Assembly: GCA_028821475.1 (NCBI GenBank)
Contig: JAPPGB010000128.1
Location: 1-64,000 of the forward strand
Direction: 5' to 3'
Length of the DNA stretch: 64,000 nt
DNA from: Spirochaetaceae bacterium
GTDB lineage: Bacteria; Spirochaetota; Spirochaetia; SZUA-6; Bin103
This document shows, piece after piece, positions 1 through 8,386 of the stretch. The position numbers and the translations under genes were made by a program. Every line of letters begins with the position of its first letter. Position 1 is the first letter of the stretch. A model generated the notes under the pieces. That model did no database searches. It had not been told where the DNA came from and was given only the letters and a program-made list of their open reading frames with translations.

Positions 1-30
1 CGCCCTCAACTCGCGACCAAATCAGCCAGC

Positions 31-1092
31 CTATCCCCTTGGTGAGCGATGCGGGTTAGCGCCGACGTCGAACTTGATGGAATCAAGATCATAGTCTTCG
101 CACGTCTTGCTCCATGCGCCGGTGCTCGTCGCGAGCCGCCACTCGACGCACGTTTCCGCAAGTCCATGATAGGTATGAGGCGAATTGAAGGTGGCGATGA
201 CCTCCGTCTTGTCGTCGAAGTTCTGAAATACGCTACGGATCAGGGGGAACGTGTTGTAAAACGGGTCAGCCGGTTCCGACGGTTGCTCCGGTTGTTCCGG
301 CTGCTCCGGTTGCTCCGGTTGTTCCGGCTGCTCCGGCTGCTCCGGCTGCTCCGGTTGCTCCGGTTGCTCCGGTTGCTCCGGCTGCTCCGGTTGCTCCGGT
401 TGCTCCGGCTGCTCCGGCTGCTCCGGTTGCTCCGGCTGCTCCGGCTGCTCCGGCTGCTCCGGCTGCTCCGGTTGCTCCGGCTGCTCCGGTTGCTCCGGTT
501 GCTCCGGTTGCTCCGGTGGTTGTTGCGGAGGCGGTTGTTGCGGAGGCGGTTGTTGCGGCGGTGGCTCCGGTGCCGGCTCGGGCTCCGACCCGGGTCCAGG
601 GGCCGGCGGCAGCGCTTCCGGACTGGGGGTAAAGGCTATCCGGAGGGAATAGTCGCCCGGCGCCCTGGAAGCGACGCGCAGGTGGTATGTCCCCGGCTCT
701 ACCGTGGCCGCTATCAGGAAGTTTCCTCCGTTGCCGCCCGCCTCCGTGTAAGCCAGCAGCGCGTCATCGGCGCCACCCAACAGTGCACCCGATGTGTCCA
801 GTGAGCCGGTCGTGGAGAGCTGCAGCTCGCCAGACCCCGCTACCAAGATTCGGAAGACGTCGACGTCGTCCTCCGTCTCGATGCGTCCTGCCACCGTGTG
901 CTCTGCCTCCGTGGCCGGTATCGACACTTCCGTTGCTGTCGAGGTGCCATCCCCGTGGTCATCGACGATCCGAGGTCCGATGCCTCCGCATCCGCTGAAC
1001 ACGAGGGTCGCGGCCGCCGCAAACGAGACGGTTGCAATCAAGACCCACATGCTGCTTCTTGAAGTCGGGGCGGTCGTTTTCACGGCTATCAC
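31..1092 (-). CDS. Lipoprotein with PPC-like domain and long Glu-Gln-Pro repeat
   Basis: Predicted 353-residue exported lipoprotein. Residues 15-35 form a hydrophobic signal segment ending in a lipobox (FSGC, Cys35). Residues about 50-155 resemble the bacterial pre-peptidase C-terminal (PPC) beta-sandwich, with pattern DVDVFRI...GTYHLRV...GDYSLRI. A Pro-rich linker with PPPQQ units leads into 26 perfect EQP triplets and then about 80 unassigned residues. The EQP tract is negatively charged and probably forms an extended polyproline spacer that holds the C-terminal part away from the membrane. It reads alone on the minus strand, convergent with nothing obvious. Function unknown: a surface stalk or adhesin is inference. 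The repeat length could vary between strains. Confidence 0.75.
   Translation of the reverse strand: MIAVKTTAPTSRSSMWVLIATVSFAAAATLVFSGCGGIGPRIVDDHGDGTSTATEVSIPATEAEHTVAGRIETEDDVDVFRILVAGSGELQLSTTGSLDTSGALLGGADDALLAYTEAGGNGGNFLIAATVEPGTYHLRVASRAPGDYSLRIAFTPSPEALPPAPGPGSEPEPAPEPPPQQPPPQQPPPQQPPEQPEQPEQPEQPEQPEQPEQPEQPEQPEQPEQPEQPEQPEQPEQPEQPEQPEQPEQPEQPEQPEQPEQPEQPEQPEQPSEPADPFYNTFPLIRSVFQNFDDKTEVIATFNSPHTYHGLAETCVEWRLATSTGAWSKTCEDYDLDSIKFDVGANPHRSPRG
280..513. repeat. 9-bp coding minisatellite, 26 copies (Glu-Gln-Pro)
   Basis: Tandem units of CGGTTGCTC and single-base variants (CGGCTGCTC, CGGTTGTTC, CGGCTGTTC) run without interruption for 234 bp, each encoding EQP on the minus strand. Variation is confined to synonymous positions, so the peptide is perfectly conserved while the DNA is not. 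Next to it (about 514-562) lie three copies of a 15-bp unit encoding PPPQQ. Confidence 0.95.
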
Positions 1093-1431
1093 TCTTCAGT
1101 AACTCACGGAAGCGAGTTTTACCCGCTCCTGGTACAGAGACTGTCACAAACTCCTTCGGTTGTCTCCCCACAATCGTGCCATAACAGTGCCTATTGGGGA
1201 TAATAACGTGTTCTTTGGGTAACATATGTGCATGGACAGGCCAAATTAGCCGGCTGGCCGGCTACTCCGCGCTCCGGCGGGGACGACGTGGCGGCGTACT
1301 TCGGTGATCTTGCCGGGGAACGAGGCGCCGCGGACCCACATTACGGGGGAGCCGGTCTGGACGCGCTCGGCGCCCGCCGCGCCCGCCGACTCGGCTTGCG
1401 CGGCCACTCACGCGCGTGGAGGGCGCTGCCG
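1093..1431. other. Intergenic gap with a possible 53-codon ORF
   Basis: Upstream region of the lipoprotein (minus) and downstream region of the first permease operon (minus). On the minus strand 1407-1246 reads as a GTG-started 53-codon frame with coding-like composition (internal stretch VMWVRGASFPGKITEVRRHV). I do not recognise it, and it may be the tail of a lost gene. A 7+2+7 inverted repeat (AGCCGGC-TG-GCCGGCT) lies at 1248-1263, overlapping its stop. The AT-richer part at 1190-1230 is the likely promoter area of the lipoprotein, but no clean -35/-10 pair is visible. Confidence 0.35.
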
Positions 1432-2583
1432 TTACGTGGAGCGGTAGGGGTCGGTGGCGTCGCGGAGGCCGTCGCCGAGGAAGTTGAAGCACAGCACGGT
1501 GACCACCACGAACGCGGCCGGGATCAGCAGCCACGGGCTGACCGCCAGGGTGCGCACGTTCTGCGCCTGCTGCAGCAGCACCCCCCAGCTCACCACCGGC
1601 GGGCGCAGGCCGAAGCCGATGAAGCTGAGCGCCGTCTCGCCCAGGATCATCGCGGGTACCGCCAGGGTCAGGTGCACCACCAGGTAGCTCATGAAGCCGG
1701 GCAGCAGGTGGCGGACGATGGTGGTCATCTCGGTGGCGCCGGCGATCCTGGCCGCCAGCACGTAGTCCTCCACCCGCAGTTGCAGCAGCTTGCCGCGCAC
1801 CACCCGCGCCAGCCCGGTCCAGCCCACCACCGACAGGATGATGGTGATCATGAAATAGGTGCGCACCGGCGGCCAGTCGGTGGGCACCGCGGCGGCCAGC
1901 GCCATCCACAACGGCAGGGTGGGTATGGAGATCAGAAAGTCGATCGTGCGCTGGATCACCATGTCCGCGGCGCCGCCGAAGTAGCCGGACAGGCCGCCGA
2001 GCAGCGAGCCGAGAGCGAAGCTCATCCCTACCCCCACCAGGCCGATGGTGAGCGAGATGCGGGCGCCGGCCAGGGTCCGAGAGTAGATGTCGCGGCCCAG
2101 GTTGTCGGTCCCGAACAGGAACAGGGTGCCCGGCTCCGCCACCCCCATGAAGCGGGTGGTGGCGTCGAACAGCCCGAGCAGCCGGTACTCGTCACCACGG
2201 ACAAAAAAGCGGATCGGATGGATCGTGCTGCGCTCCTCCACGTAGGTGCGGCGAAAGGTGTCCGGATTGATCCTGACCTCGGTGCCGTACACGAACGGCG
2301 CCCGCAGCCTGCCGTCGTGAAACAGGTGGATCCGCTGCGGCGGCGCGAGCGCGTGGTCGGGGTTGCGGCGGGCGATGTCGGCGGTCGAGAAGAAGCCGGA
2401 GAACGCGGCGCCCACCACGTAGAACAGCAGCAGCACGCAGCCGCCCAGAATGGCCATCTTGTGACGCAGGAACTTGCGCCGCATCAGCACCCAGCTCGAT
2501 GCCAGGTAGTACGCTTCGGTGTCCTGCTGCCGCCGCCTCCGGCCCAGCCCCAGCCGCCTGCCGAGCGGCGCGACGCCGCTCAT
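1432..2583 (-). CDS. Peptide-type ABC transporter permease, DppC/OppC family (set 1)
   Basis: 383-residue inner-membrane permease of the BPD_transp_1 family that pairs with the upstream DppB-like protein to form the channel. A cytoplasmic N-terminus is followed by TM1 (about 43-63), an unusually long external loop (65-155), then the family motif GTDNLGRD (158-165) and five more membrane segments. The ATPase-docking EAA-like loop is VLAARIAGATEMTT. I chose ATG at 2583 because it overlaps the stop of the upstream permease by 4 bp (ATGA), indicating translational coupling. No ATPase gene follows. It is closely similar in architecture to the permease at 38872-39978. Substrate unknown: peptides, or sugars as in related families. 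Confidence 0.9.
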   Translation of the reverse strand: MSGVAPLGRRLGLGRRRRQQDTEAYYLASSWVLMRRKFLRHKMAILGGCVLLLFYVVGAAFSGFFSTADIARRNPDHALAPPQRIHLFHDGRLRAPFVYGTEVRINPDTFRRTYVEERSTIHPIRFFVRGDEYRLLGLFDATTRFMGVAEPGTLFLFGTDNLGRDIYSRTLAGARISLTIGLVGVGMSFALGSLLGGLSGYFGGAADMVIQRTIDFLISIPTLPLWMALAAAVPTDWPPVRTYFMITIILSVVGWTGLARVVRGKLLQLRVEDYVLAARIAGATEMTTIVRHLLPGFMSYLVVHLTLAVPAMILGETALSFIGFGLRPPVVSWGVLLQQAQNVRTLAVSPWLLIPAAFVVVTVLCFNFLGDGLRDATDPYRST

Positions 2584-3578
2584 CCGGTGGCCTGCCGCTC
2601 GAACCGAATGCGCGGATCCACCACCACCAGCAGCAGGTCCGAGATCAGCGTACCCAGGATGCCGAGCGCGCTCAGCAGCATCACCATGCTGCCCGCCAGG
2701 TACATGTCCTGCGCCTCCAGCGCGCGCAGCAGCAACGGCCCGACGGTGGGCAGACTGAGCACGATCGCAGTCAGCGTCGCCCCGGAGATGGTCTCCGGCA
2801 GCAGCCAGCCGATGGTGCTCACCACCGGGTTGACCGCCACCCGCACCGGGTAGCGGAACAGCAGGCTGCGCTCGGAGACGCCCTTGGCGCGCGCGGTGAT
2901 CACGTACAGCTTGCCCAGCTCGTCCAGCAGCGTGGCGCGCATGATGCGGATCAGGCTGGCGGCGCCGGCGGTACCGATCACGATGAGGGGAATCGGAAAG
3001 TGCTTGATCAGGTCCACCACCTTGCCGAGGCTCCACGGCGCCAACTGGTACTCCGGCGAGAACAGTCCCCCGACGCTCCAGCCGAAGTACTTGTAGAACA
3101 GGAACATCAGGATCAGCGCCAGCAGAAAGTTGGGCGTGGCCAGGCCGATGAAACCGAGCGTGGTGAAGCTGTAGTCGGCGACCGAGTACTGGTGGGTCGC
3201 CGAGTAGATGCCGATCGGAATCGCGATCAGGTAGGTCACGATCAGCGTCGAGATCGACAGCGTCACGGTGAGCGCCAGCCGCTCGCCCACGATCTCGGTA
3301 ACCGGCGCCTCCCAGATGAACGACTCGCCCATGTCGCCCTTCAACAGGTTGCCGAACCAGGTCAGGTACTGGATGTGCAGCGGCCGCCCCAGCCCGTACC
3401 GCTCGGTGAGCACCGCCACCGCCTCTTCGCTCAGCACCACGTTCGCGCGCCGCATGTTGGCGACCAGGGTGGTGAGGTAGTCGCCCGGCGGGAGCTGGAT
3501 GATGATAAAGGTGGCCACCGAAAGCATCACCAGCAGGACGACCATGTAAACCAGGCGCCGGATGATGTAGCTGAGCAT
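2580..3578 (-). CDS. Peptide-type ABC transporter permease, DppB/OppB family (set 1)
   Basis: 332-residue permease, typical DppB length. It starts with the family signature YIIRRLVYMVV and PPGDYLTT, and has six predicted membrane segments and the ATPase-contact loop YVITARAKGVSERSLLF. It is first in a two-gene minus-strand operon with the DppC-like gene (4-bp overlap) and is divergent from its binding protein at 3823. A TATAAA box (3587-3592 on the plus strand, read on minus) lies 8 bp before the ATG, so the message may have almost no leader. AAGGGG sits at the same place and could serve as a ribosome site if transcription starts further up. Confidence 0.9.
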   Translation of the reverse strand: MLSYIIRRLVYMVVLLVMLSVATFIIIQLPPGDYLTTLVANMRRANVVLSEEAVAVLTERYGLGRPLHIQYLTWFGNLLKGDMGESFIWEAPVTEIVGERLALTVTLSISTLIVTYLIAIPIGIYSATHQYSVADYSFTTLGFIGLATPNFLLALILMFLFYKYFGWSVGGLFSPEYQLAPWSLGKVVDLIKHFPIPLIVIGTAGAASLIRIMRATLLDELGKLYVITARAKGVSERSLLFRYPVRVAVNPVVSTIGWLLPETISGATLTAIVLSLPTVGPLLLRALEAQDMYLAGSMVMLLSALGILGTLISDLLLVVVDPRIRFERQATG

Positions 3579-3630
3579 CCCGCCCCTTTATACCACATCC
3601 GCATTGCCCAGTCGCCCCGGTCGCGCCGCG

Positions 3631-3670
3631 CTTCCGGCGCTCTCCGGCGCTTTCCGGCGCTTTCCGGCGC
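3631..3670. repeat. Four tandem 10-bp repeats in a divergent promoter region
   Basis: Four consecutive 10-bp units close to TTTCCGGCGC (CTTCCGGCGC, TCTCCGGCGC, then two exact copies) lie midway between the permease operon (minus) and the binding-protein gene (plus). The period is about one helical turn, so a bound protein would be presented on one DNA face. Confidence 0.8.
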
Positions 3671-3822
3671 GGACGGCGCGGCGAGGGCGCGGCGGGGCGC
3701 GCGCGGGCGCGCGCGCCTCCCGAATTGACGCTTACGCGCGCGCTGGGCTACGGTGGCGCACCAATCCGCGGAGCGGTCCGGTGCATGCGGCGCCGGCCGG
3801 CTCCGCGACAAGGAGCATCCAC

Positions 3823-5814
3823 ATGAGAATGTTTTTCGTGATCGCTGCTTCGGCGGTCATGACCCTCTCGGTCGCCTCTGCCGTGTGGGCGGGCGGCACG
3901 GAGGACGCGGACGAAGGAACGGACACCGTCGTCGCTGCGAGCGGCGGCAAGTACAACGAGGCGCCTATGCTGGCCGCCCGGGTCGCCGCCGGCGAGCTGC
4001 CGCCGGTCGACGAGCGGCTGCCGGTGGAGCCGAAGGTGATCGTCCCGTTCGAGATGGTGGGGCGCTACGGCGGTACGATCACCACGTTCAACCCCGACAG
4101 CAGTCCATGGGGAGACCTGAGCGACGGACCGGAGAACGGTTCGGCGTTCCTCCTGGAGCTGTCCTACGACGGCGAGATCGTGGCCGACATCGCCACCGAT
4201 TACGAGATGTCCGAGGACAACAGCAGCATGCTGCTCACCCTCCGGGAAGGGCTCAGGTGGTCCAACGGCGACCCGTTCACCGCCGACGACATCCTGTTCC
4301 GGTGGGAGGCGATCAACTGGATCGAGGAGGTCAGTTTCTGGGGCGGCGGGGCGCCGGCCACCATCGTGGACCGCGTCGTGAAGATCGACGACCGCACGGT
4401 ACGCTACGAGAGCGACGAGTCGCTGGCGGCGCTGCCGGTGTTCTTTACCCACTGGCCGGGAAGTCACTGGCTTTCGTTCTCCCCGAGCAAGTACCTCTCG
4501 AAGTACCACATCAATTACAACGAGGACGCCAACTCGCTCGCCAAGGAGGAGGGCCACGACACCTGGGTGGACGCGTTCAACGCTCACATGCAGGTAAACC
4601 CGCTCGGCGACCTCGACAAGCCGGTGGTGCTGCCGTGGTTCATGAAGGAGTTCACCACCACCCACCGGGTGTACGAGAGGAATCCCTACTTTTACGAGGT
4701 CGACACGGCGGGCAACCAACTTCCCTACATCGACACCATCGTCAACAACCTCGCCGGCAAGGAGACGATCGATCTCAAGATCGTGTCCGGGGAGGCGGAC
4801 GTGCAGGCGTACAACACCTCGTTCGCCAACTACACGCTGTACAAGGAGAGCGAAGCTGCAGCCGGTTACACCGTCTATCCCATCCCCGGAATCCTCGGCA
4901 GCCAGCTTGCGTTCGGCTTCAACTTGAACCACGAGGATCCGGTGCTGCGCGCCCTGTTCAATGATGTCCAGTTCCGCCGCGGGATGTCGCTGGCGATCGA
5001 CCGCGACGAGATGAACGATGCCATCTTCTTCGGACTCGCCACGCCACGCCAGGCCACGGTCGATCCCACCGCCAGTTTCTACAAGAAAGAGTGGGGAGAG
5101 GCGTACGCCCAGTTCGACCCGGCGGAGGCCAATCGGCTGCTCGACGAAGCCGGCATGAGCGCGCGCGACGGCGACGGCTTCCGCCTGCGTCCCGACGGCG
5201 AGCGGTTCGAGTTGATTCTGGAGTATTTCTTCCAGGCCGACATACCGCAGGAGATGTACGACCTGGTCAAGGAATACTGGGAAAACGTGGGCATTCGCGT
5301 GCAGCTCAACGAGATGCAGCGCGAGTTGTACTTCGAGCGCTCGGACATGACCGACCGCATGGTGGGCGGCATGATCTACGGCAACACCCTCGAAGTCGTG
5401 CACTACCTGACGCCCAATCACTGGGCGCCACCGTCGGGCGATTTCGGCGTGTGGCCGACGTGGGGCATATGGTTGCGGGCGGACCAGCAGGTGCGCAACG
5501 GCCAGGCGACCCTGGCCGACTTCACCGACGGCGTCCTGCCCGGCGAGGAACCGCCGGAGGATTTCAAGAACCTGTTCAACTGGCTGGAACGGCGGCTGCA
5601 GACCGTCATGGGATCGCCCGAGTACATGGAGATCTCGGAGCGGGTGCTGGACTGGCATGCCGAGAACGTCCTGGTGATCGGCACGGTCGGACTGGCGCCG
5701 ACGCTGTACGTCGCCAATTCGAAGCTCGGCAACATCCCGCCGGTGTACAACGGCTCGGCGGAGTGGCAGGCGTGCCTGTTCTACGATTCGCAGCAACTGT
5801 TCTACAAGGAGTAG
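3823..5814 (+). CDS. Extracellular solute-binding protein, family 5 (set 1)
   Basis: 663-residue SBP_bac_5 protein that would capture peptides or related solutes for the divergent permeases. Signal peptide residues 1-23 end with AWA, and the mature protein begins GGTEDADEG and an acidic linker. The family features are GGTITTF near the start of the fold, LREGLRWSNGDPFTADDILF (family motif WSDGxPxTAxDV), and the helix QFRRGMSLAIDRDEMNDAIF. ATG at 3823 is preferred over longer frames because AAGGAG sits 8 bp upstream and the signal peptide starts there. A strong inverted repeat follows the stop. The paralogue at 41095-43089 has nearly the same length and N-terminal linker. Confidence 0.92.
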   Translation: MRMFFVIAASAVMTLSVASAVWAGGTEDADEGTDTVVAASGGKYNEAPMLAARVAAGELPPVDERLPVEPKVIVPFEMVGRYGGTITTFNPDSSPWGDLSDGPENGSAFLLELSYDGEIVADIATDYEMSEDNSSMLLTLREGLRWSNGDPFTADDILFRWEAINWIEEVSFWGGGAPATIVDRVVKIDDRTVRYESDESLAALPVFFTHWPGSHWLSFSPSKYLSKYHINYNEDANSLAKEEGHDTWVDAFNAHMQVNPLGDLDKPVVLPWFMKEFTTTHRVYERNPYFYEVDTAGNQLPYIDTIVNNLAGKETIDLKIVSGEADVQAYNTSFANYTLYKESEAAAGYTVYPIPGILGSQLAFGFNLNHEDPVLRALFNDVQFRRGMSLAIDRDEMNDAIFFGLATPRQATVDPTASFYKKEWGEAYAQFDPAEANRLLDEAGMSARDGDGFRLRPDGERFELILEYFFQADIPQEMYDLVKEYWENVGIRVQLNEMQRELYFERSDMTDRMVGGMIYGNTLEVVHYLTPNHWAPPSGDFGVWPTWGIWLRADQQVRNGQATLADFTDGVLPGEEPPEDFKNLFNWLERRLQTVMGSPEYMEISERVLDWHAENVLVIGTVGLAPTLYVANSKLGNIPPVYNGSAEWQACLFYDSQQLFYKE

Positions 5815-5843
5815 TGGCTCGATCCGCTCGATCCTGACGGACG

Positions 5844-5891
5844 ACCGGAGGGCGCGGCCTCGGCATACTCGTGATGCCGCGACCCTCCGGT
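5844..5891 (+). terminator. Nested stem-loop after the set 1 binding-protein gene
   Basis: An outer 9-bp stem (ACCGGAGGG at 5844-5852 with CCCTCCGGT at 5883-5891) encloses an inner 6-bp stem (CGGCAT at 5861-5866 with ATGCCG at 5874-5879). It begins 30 nt after the stop codon. There is no T-tract, so it could be a Rho-assisted terminator or an mRNA-protecting 3' structure rather than a classical intrinsic terminator. Confidence 0.55.
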
Positions 5892-5931
5892 GCCGTGACC
5901 CTCGGGGCTCCAAGGCGATAGAATCCGCGCC

Positions 5932-6972
5932 ATGCTACGAGAATTGATCGCGCCCGCCCGCGAGCAGGTCGCGTTTCGCGACTACGATCGCGAGCCGCTG
6001 GCGCCGCACCAGGTGCGGGTGCGCAGCGAGTTCGGGTCCGCCAAGCACGGCACCGAGATGGCCTTCTTCAAGGGCTACGGCCTGCCGCGCGGCCCCTACG
6101 ACGACGAACTGCGCATCTTCACCGGTACCGGCGGTGACGGTGACGCCGGCGGCCAGGCGCCCTACCCCACCGGGCTGGGCAACATGTGCACCGGCGAGGT
6201 GGTCGAGGTCGGCGACGCGGTCACCGGGGTGCGGACCGGCGACCGGGTGTTCGCGCACAGCGGGTTCCGCGAGGAGCATGTGTGGCCGGCCGACCGGGTG
6301 CGCGTGCTTCCCGCCGGCGTGCCGTGGCAGGCGGCCGCGTGCCTCGATCCCACCGACTTCGCGCTCGGCGCGGTGCGCGACGGCCCCGTCCGCATCGGCG
6401 ACGCGGTGGCGGTGTTCGGGATGGGCGCGATCGGCCTGATGGCGCTGCAGCTCGCGCGGCTGGCGGGGGCGCGCCCGGTGATCGCCGTGGACCCGATACC
6501 GTTGCGCCGCGAGGTGGCGAGCGAGTTGGGCGCCGACATCACCTTCGACCCGTCCGCGTGCGACGCCGGCAAGGAGATCCGGCTGGCCACGGGCCGCCGC
6601 GGCGCCGACGTGTGCATCGAGTACAGCGGCCATCATTCCGGCCTGCAGGCCGCGCTGCGCGGCGTCCGTTACCTGGGCACGGTGGTGGCCGGCGCCTTCC
6701 CCGGCGCCTACCCGGCGGGCCTCGACCTGGGTGCGGAGGCGCACTTCAACCGCCCCACCATGGTGTTCTCGCGCGCCTGCTCGGAGCCCAACCCGGAGTA
6801 CGGCTGGGACGAGGAGCGCCTGTTCGACGTGAGCTGGCGGCTGCTCACCGACGGCAGCCTGTGTAGCGAGCCGGTGGTGCAGCCGGTGGTGGCGTTCGAC
6901 GACCTGCTCGCCGAGTACCCCAAGATAGCCACCGCGCCCGAACACAACGTCAAGCTCGGCGTCCGGTTCTAG
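5932..6972 (+). CDS. MDR-family dehydrogenase (alcohol dehydrogenase-like)
   Basis: 346-residue medium-chain dehydrogenase/reductase. An N-terminal GroES-like catalytic domain is followed by a Rossmann domain with the dinucleotide motif GMGAIG near residue 163 and an acidic residue after beta-2 (VIAVDP), which favours NAD(H). The four-cysteine structural zinc lobe of classical alcohol dehydrogenases is absent and the usual GHE is replaced by the sequence around NMCTGEVVEVG, so zinc dependence is uncertain. It sits 16 bp before a PhyH dioxygenase on the same strand and probably forms a catabolic pair with it. Related enzymes act on sugars, polyols or alcohols. The exact substrate cannot be read from the sequence. 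Confidence 0.85.
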   Translation: MLRELIAPAREQVAFRDYDREPLAPHQVRVRSEFGSAKHGTEMAFFKGYGLPRGPYDDELRIFTGTGGDGDAGGQAPYPTGLGNMCTGEVVEVGDAVTGVRTGDRVFAHSGFREEHVWPADRVRVLPAGVPWQAAACLDPTDFALGAVRDGPVRIGDAVAVFGMGAIGLMALQLARLAGARPVIAVDPIPLRREVASELGADITFDPSACDAGKEIRLATGRRGADVCIEYSGHHSGLQAALRGVRYLGTVVAGAFPGAYPAGLDLGAEAHFNRPTMVFSRACSEPNPEYGWDEERLFDVSWRLLTDGSLCSEPVVQPVVAFDDLLAEYPKIATAPEHNVKLGVRF

Positions 6973-6988
6973 CAGCCCGCGGCCGCCC

Positions 6989-7735
6989 GTGAGTTACGAT
7001 CGATCGGTCGTCCCCGCGGCCCTCAATCCGCCGCTCACCGCGGAGCTGGACCGGGAGGTGCGGTACTTTCTCAAGTGGGGGTACCTGGTGGTGGACGACG
7101 CGGTGACGGCGGACCAGGTGGAGATGCTGCGCAGCGCGCTGGACGCCACCTTTCGCCGCCGGGAGGAGCAGTTCACCCACCAGTTGCTGGAGGAGGACGA
7201 CCGCTTCGCGTTCCTGCTCGACAACGCGCCGGTGCTGCGCCGCATCACCGCCCTCCTCGGCACCTGCGTGCAACTGCACAGCGCCACCGCGCGGGTCACC
7301 ATGCCGGGCGCGCCCGACCAGGACTGGCACCGCGACGGGCCGTGGCCGGTGGACCCCGACGGCACCCCGATCGGCAGCACGCCGGGGCAGATCAACTGCG
7401 GCTACTACCTGGACGAGCTGACCGGCGAGAACGGCCCGATCGCCATTGTGCCGGGCAGCCAGCGCGCGCCGTTCCGTCCGCCCAAAGGCCACCCGGAGTT
7501 CCCGGATCAGCTCATGGTGCTGGCAAGGCCCGGCCAGGCGGTGCTGTTCAATGGCTGGCTGTACCACCGCGGGGTGGCCAACCGCTCGGCGCGGGCGCGT
7601 CGCGTGTGCCTGATGTGCTACCAGAACGCCTGGATGAAGTCGCGCGAGCCGTTCGACGGCCCGCGCGTCGCCACGCTGCGCGAGCACGGCACGCCGCTGC
7701 AGAAACTGTTGCTGGGAGCCGTCCCGAAGTGGTAG
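6989..7735 (+). CDS. Phytanoyl-CoA dioxygenase (PhyH) family protein
   Basis: 248-residue Fe(II)/2-oxoglutarate oxygenase of the PhyH family, typical length for bacterial members. The metal triad is visible as His114-x-Asp116 (WHRD) and distal His193 (LYHRG). Arginines about ten residues later (203-205) would hold 2-oxoglutarate. It begins with GTG 16 bp after the dehydrogenase stop, without a clear ribosome site, so coupling to the upstream gene is likely. The family hydroxylates varied small molecules, and the phytanoyl-CoA name says little about the substrate here. The window holds two further PhyH genes (17540, 32399) that are clearly diverged from this one. Confidence 0.9.
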   Translation: MSYDRSVVPAALNPPLTAELDREVRYFLKWGYLVVDDAVTADQVEMLRSALDATFRRREEQFTHQLLEEDDRFAFLLDNAPVLRRITALLGTCVQLHSATARVTMPGAPDQDWHRDGPWPVDPDGTPIGSTPGQINCGYYLDELTGENGPIAIVPGSQRAPFRPPKGHPEFPDQLMVLARPGQAVLFNGWLYHRGVANRSARARRVCLMCYQNAWMKSREPFDGPRVATLREHGTPLQKLLLGAVPKW

Positions 7736-7748
7736 CCGAGGCAGCCTC

Positions 7749-8252
7749 TTATCCGGTGGCCGCCTCGTAGTCGGCGCGGTCGCCGATCCACCACCGCCAG
7801 GGGCCGTCAACCTGCTTGCCGAGCCCCTTCAGGTAGACGTGCGCCTTGGCGTAGAAGATCAGCAGCGCCTCCCGGTAGATGTGGAACTGCACCGGCACCG
7901 GCGGCGCGAACCCGTGGCCGCGATCCACGGTTCGCGCCAAATCGGCCTCCTTCAACCCCGCCAGAGCTTCGCCGAGTTCAGCGTCCAACTGCGCATACCA
8001 CTCCGTGAGCCGCGCCACGCTGCCGGCCGCCCCCGGGTCGTGGCGGTAGCCGAAGTCGTGCCGAAAGGTGCGGAACGATTCGATGTAGGTGTGCTGAATC
8101 TCACCCATTTCGCGGCATAGCTCGCCCAGCGAAAGACACCCGGGCGCGGGCCGATAACCGAGGTCGGCATCGCCGAGCACGGCCAGGAACTGGCGGCGCA
8201 ACTCCTCGGTGGCGTGCAACACTTCGCGCTGTTCCCGCAAGAATTTCGTCAT
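7749..8252 (-). CDS. DinB-like family protein
   Basis: 167-residue predicted four-helix-bundle protein of the DinB/YfiT-like superfamily. Helix 1 is EVLHATEELRRQFLAVLGD. His residues spaced as in the family metal site are seen at EIQHTYIES (helix 2) and in the C-terminal helix YREALLIFYAKAHVYLKGLG. Members bind Ni, Zn or Fe and include thiol-dependent transferases. The real activity here is unknown. It is convergent with the PhyH gene (13 bp between stops) and divergent from the mannosyltransferase cluster. GGAGGGGCAG just before the ATG is an adequate ribosome site. Confidence 0.7.
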   Translation of the reverse strand: MTKFLREQREVLHATEELRRQFLAVLGDADLGYRPAPGCLSLGELCREMGEIQHTYIESFRTFRHDFGYRHDPGAAGSVARLTEWYAQLDAELGEALAGLKEADLARTVDRGHGFAPPVPVQFHIYREALLIFYAKAHVYLKGLGKQVDGPWRWWIGDRADYEAATG

Positions 8253-8272
8253 GTCTGCCCCTCCTGGTCGGG

Positions 8273-8306
8273 TCGATCGACGGCGCCCCCGGACGCCGTC
8301 GATCGA
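8273..8306. promoter_or_regulatory. Perfect 13-bp inverted repeat in divergent promoter region
   Basis: TCGATCGACGGCG at 8273-8285 is exactly mirrored by CGCCGTCGATCGA at 8294-8306, with an 8-nt spacer. Both flanking genes read away from it (DinB-like minus from 8252, glycosyltransferase plus from 8387), so it cannot be their terminator. It is either a regulator operator or a structured 5' leader. Confidence 0.6.
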
Positions 8307-8386
8307 GTCTCGTGCGGTCGTTCCCGCGGCGCCTGAGTAATCTTACCGTAATCTTGGACGCATGTTATGGTTGCATCGCGTAGAGA

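Noticed and set aside
280-513. CRISPR-like array
   Set aside because: The 9-bp units are contiguous, without spacers, and encode a peptide repeat.
49-804. Leu/Arg-repeat open frame on the plus strand across the EQP array
   Set aside because: Antisense reading of the EQP repeat: the repeat keeps all frames open. The minus-strand protein has a signal peptide, lipobox and PPC-like domain.
3748-5913. 721-codon minus-strand open frame across the set 1 binding-protein gene
   Set aside because: Shadow of the plus-strand gene in high-GC DNA; His/Arg/Val-rich with no domain. The plus frame has a signal peptide and family motifs.
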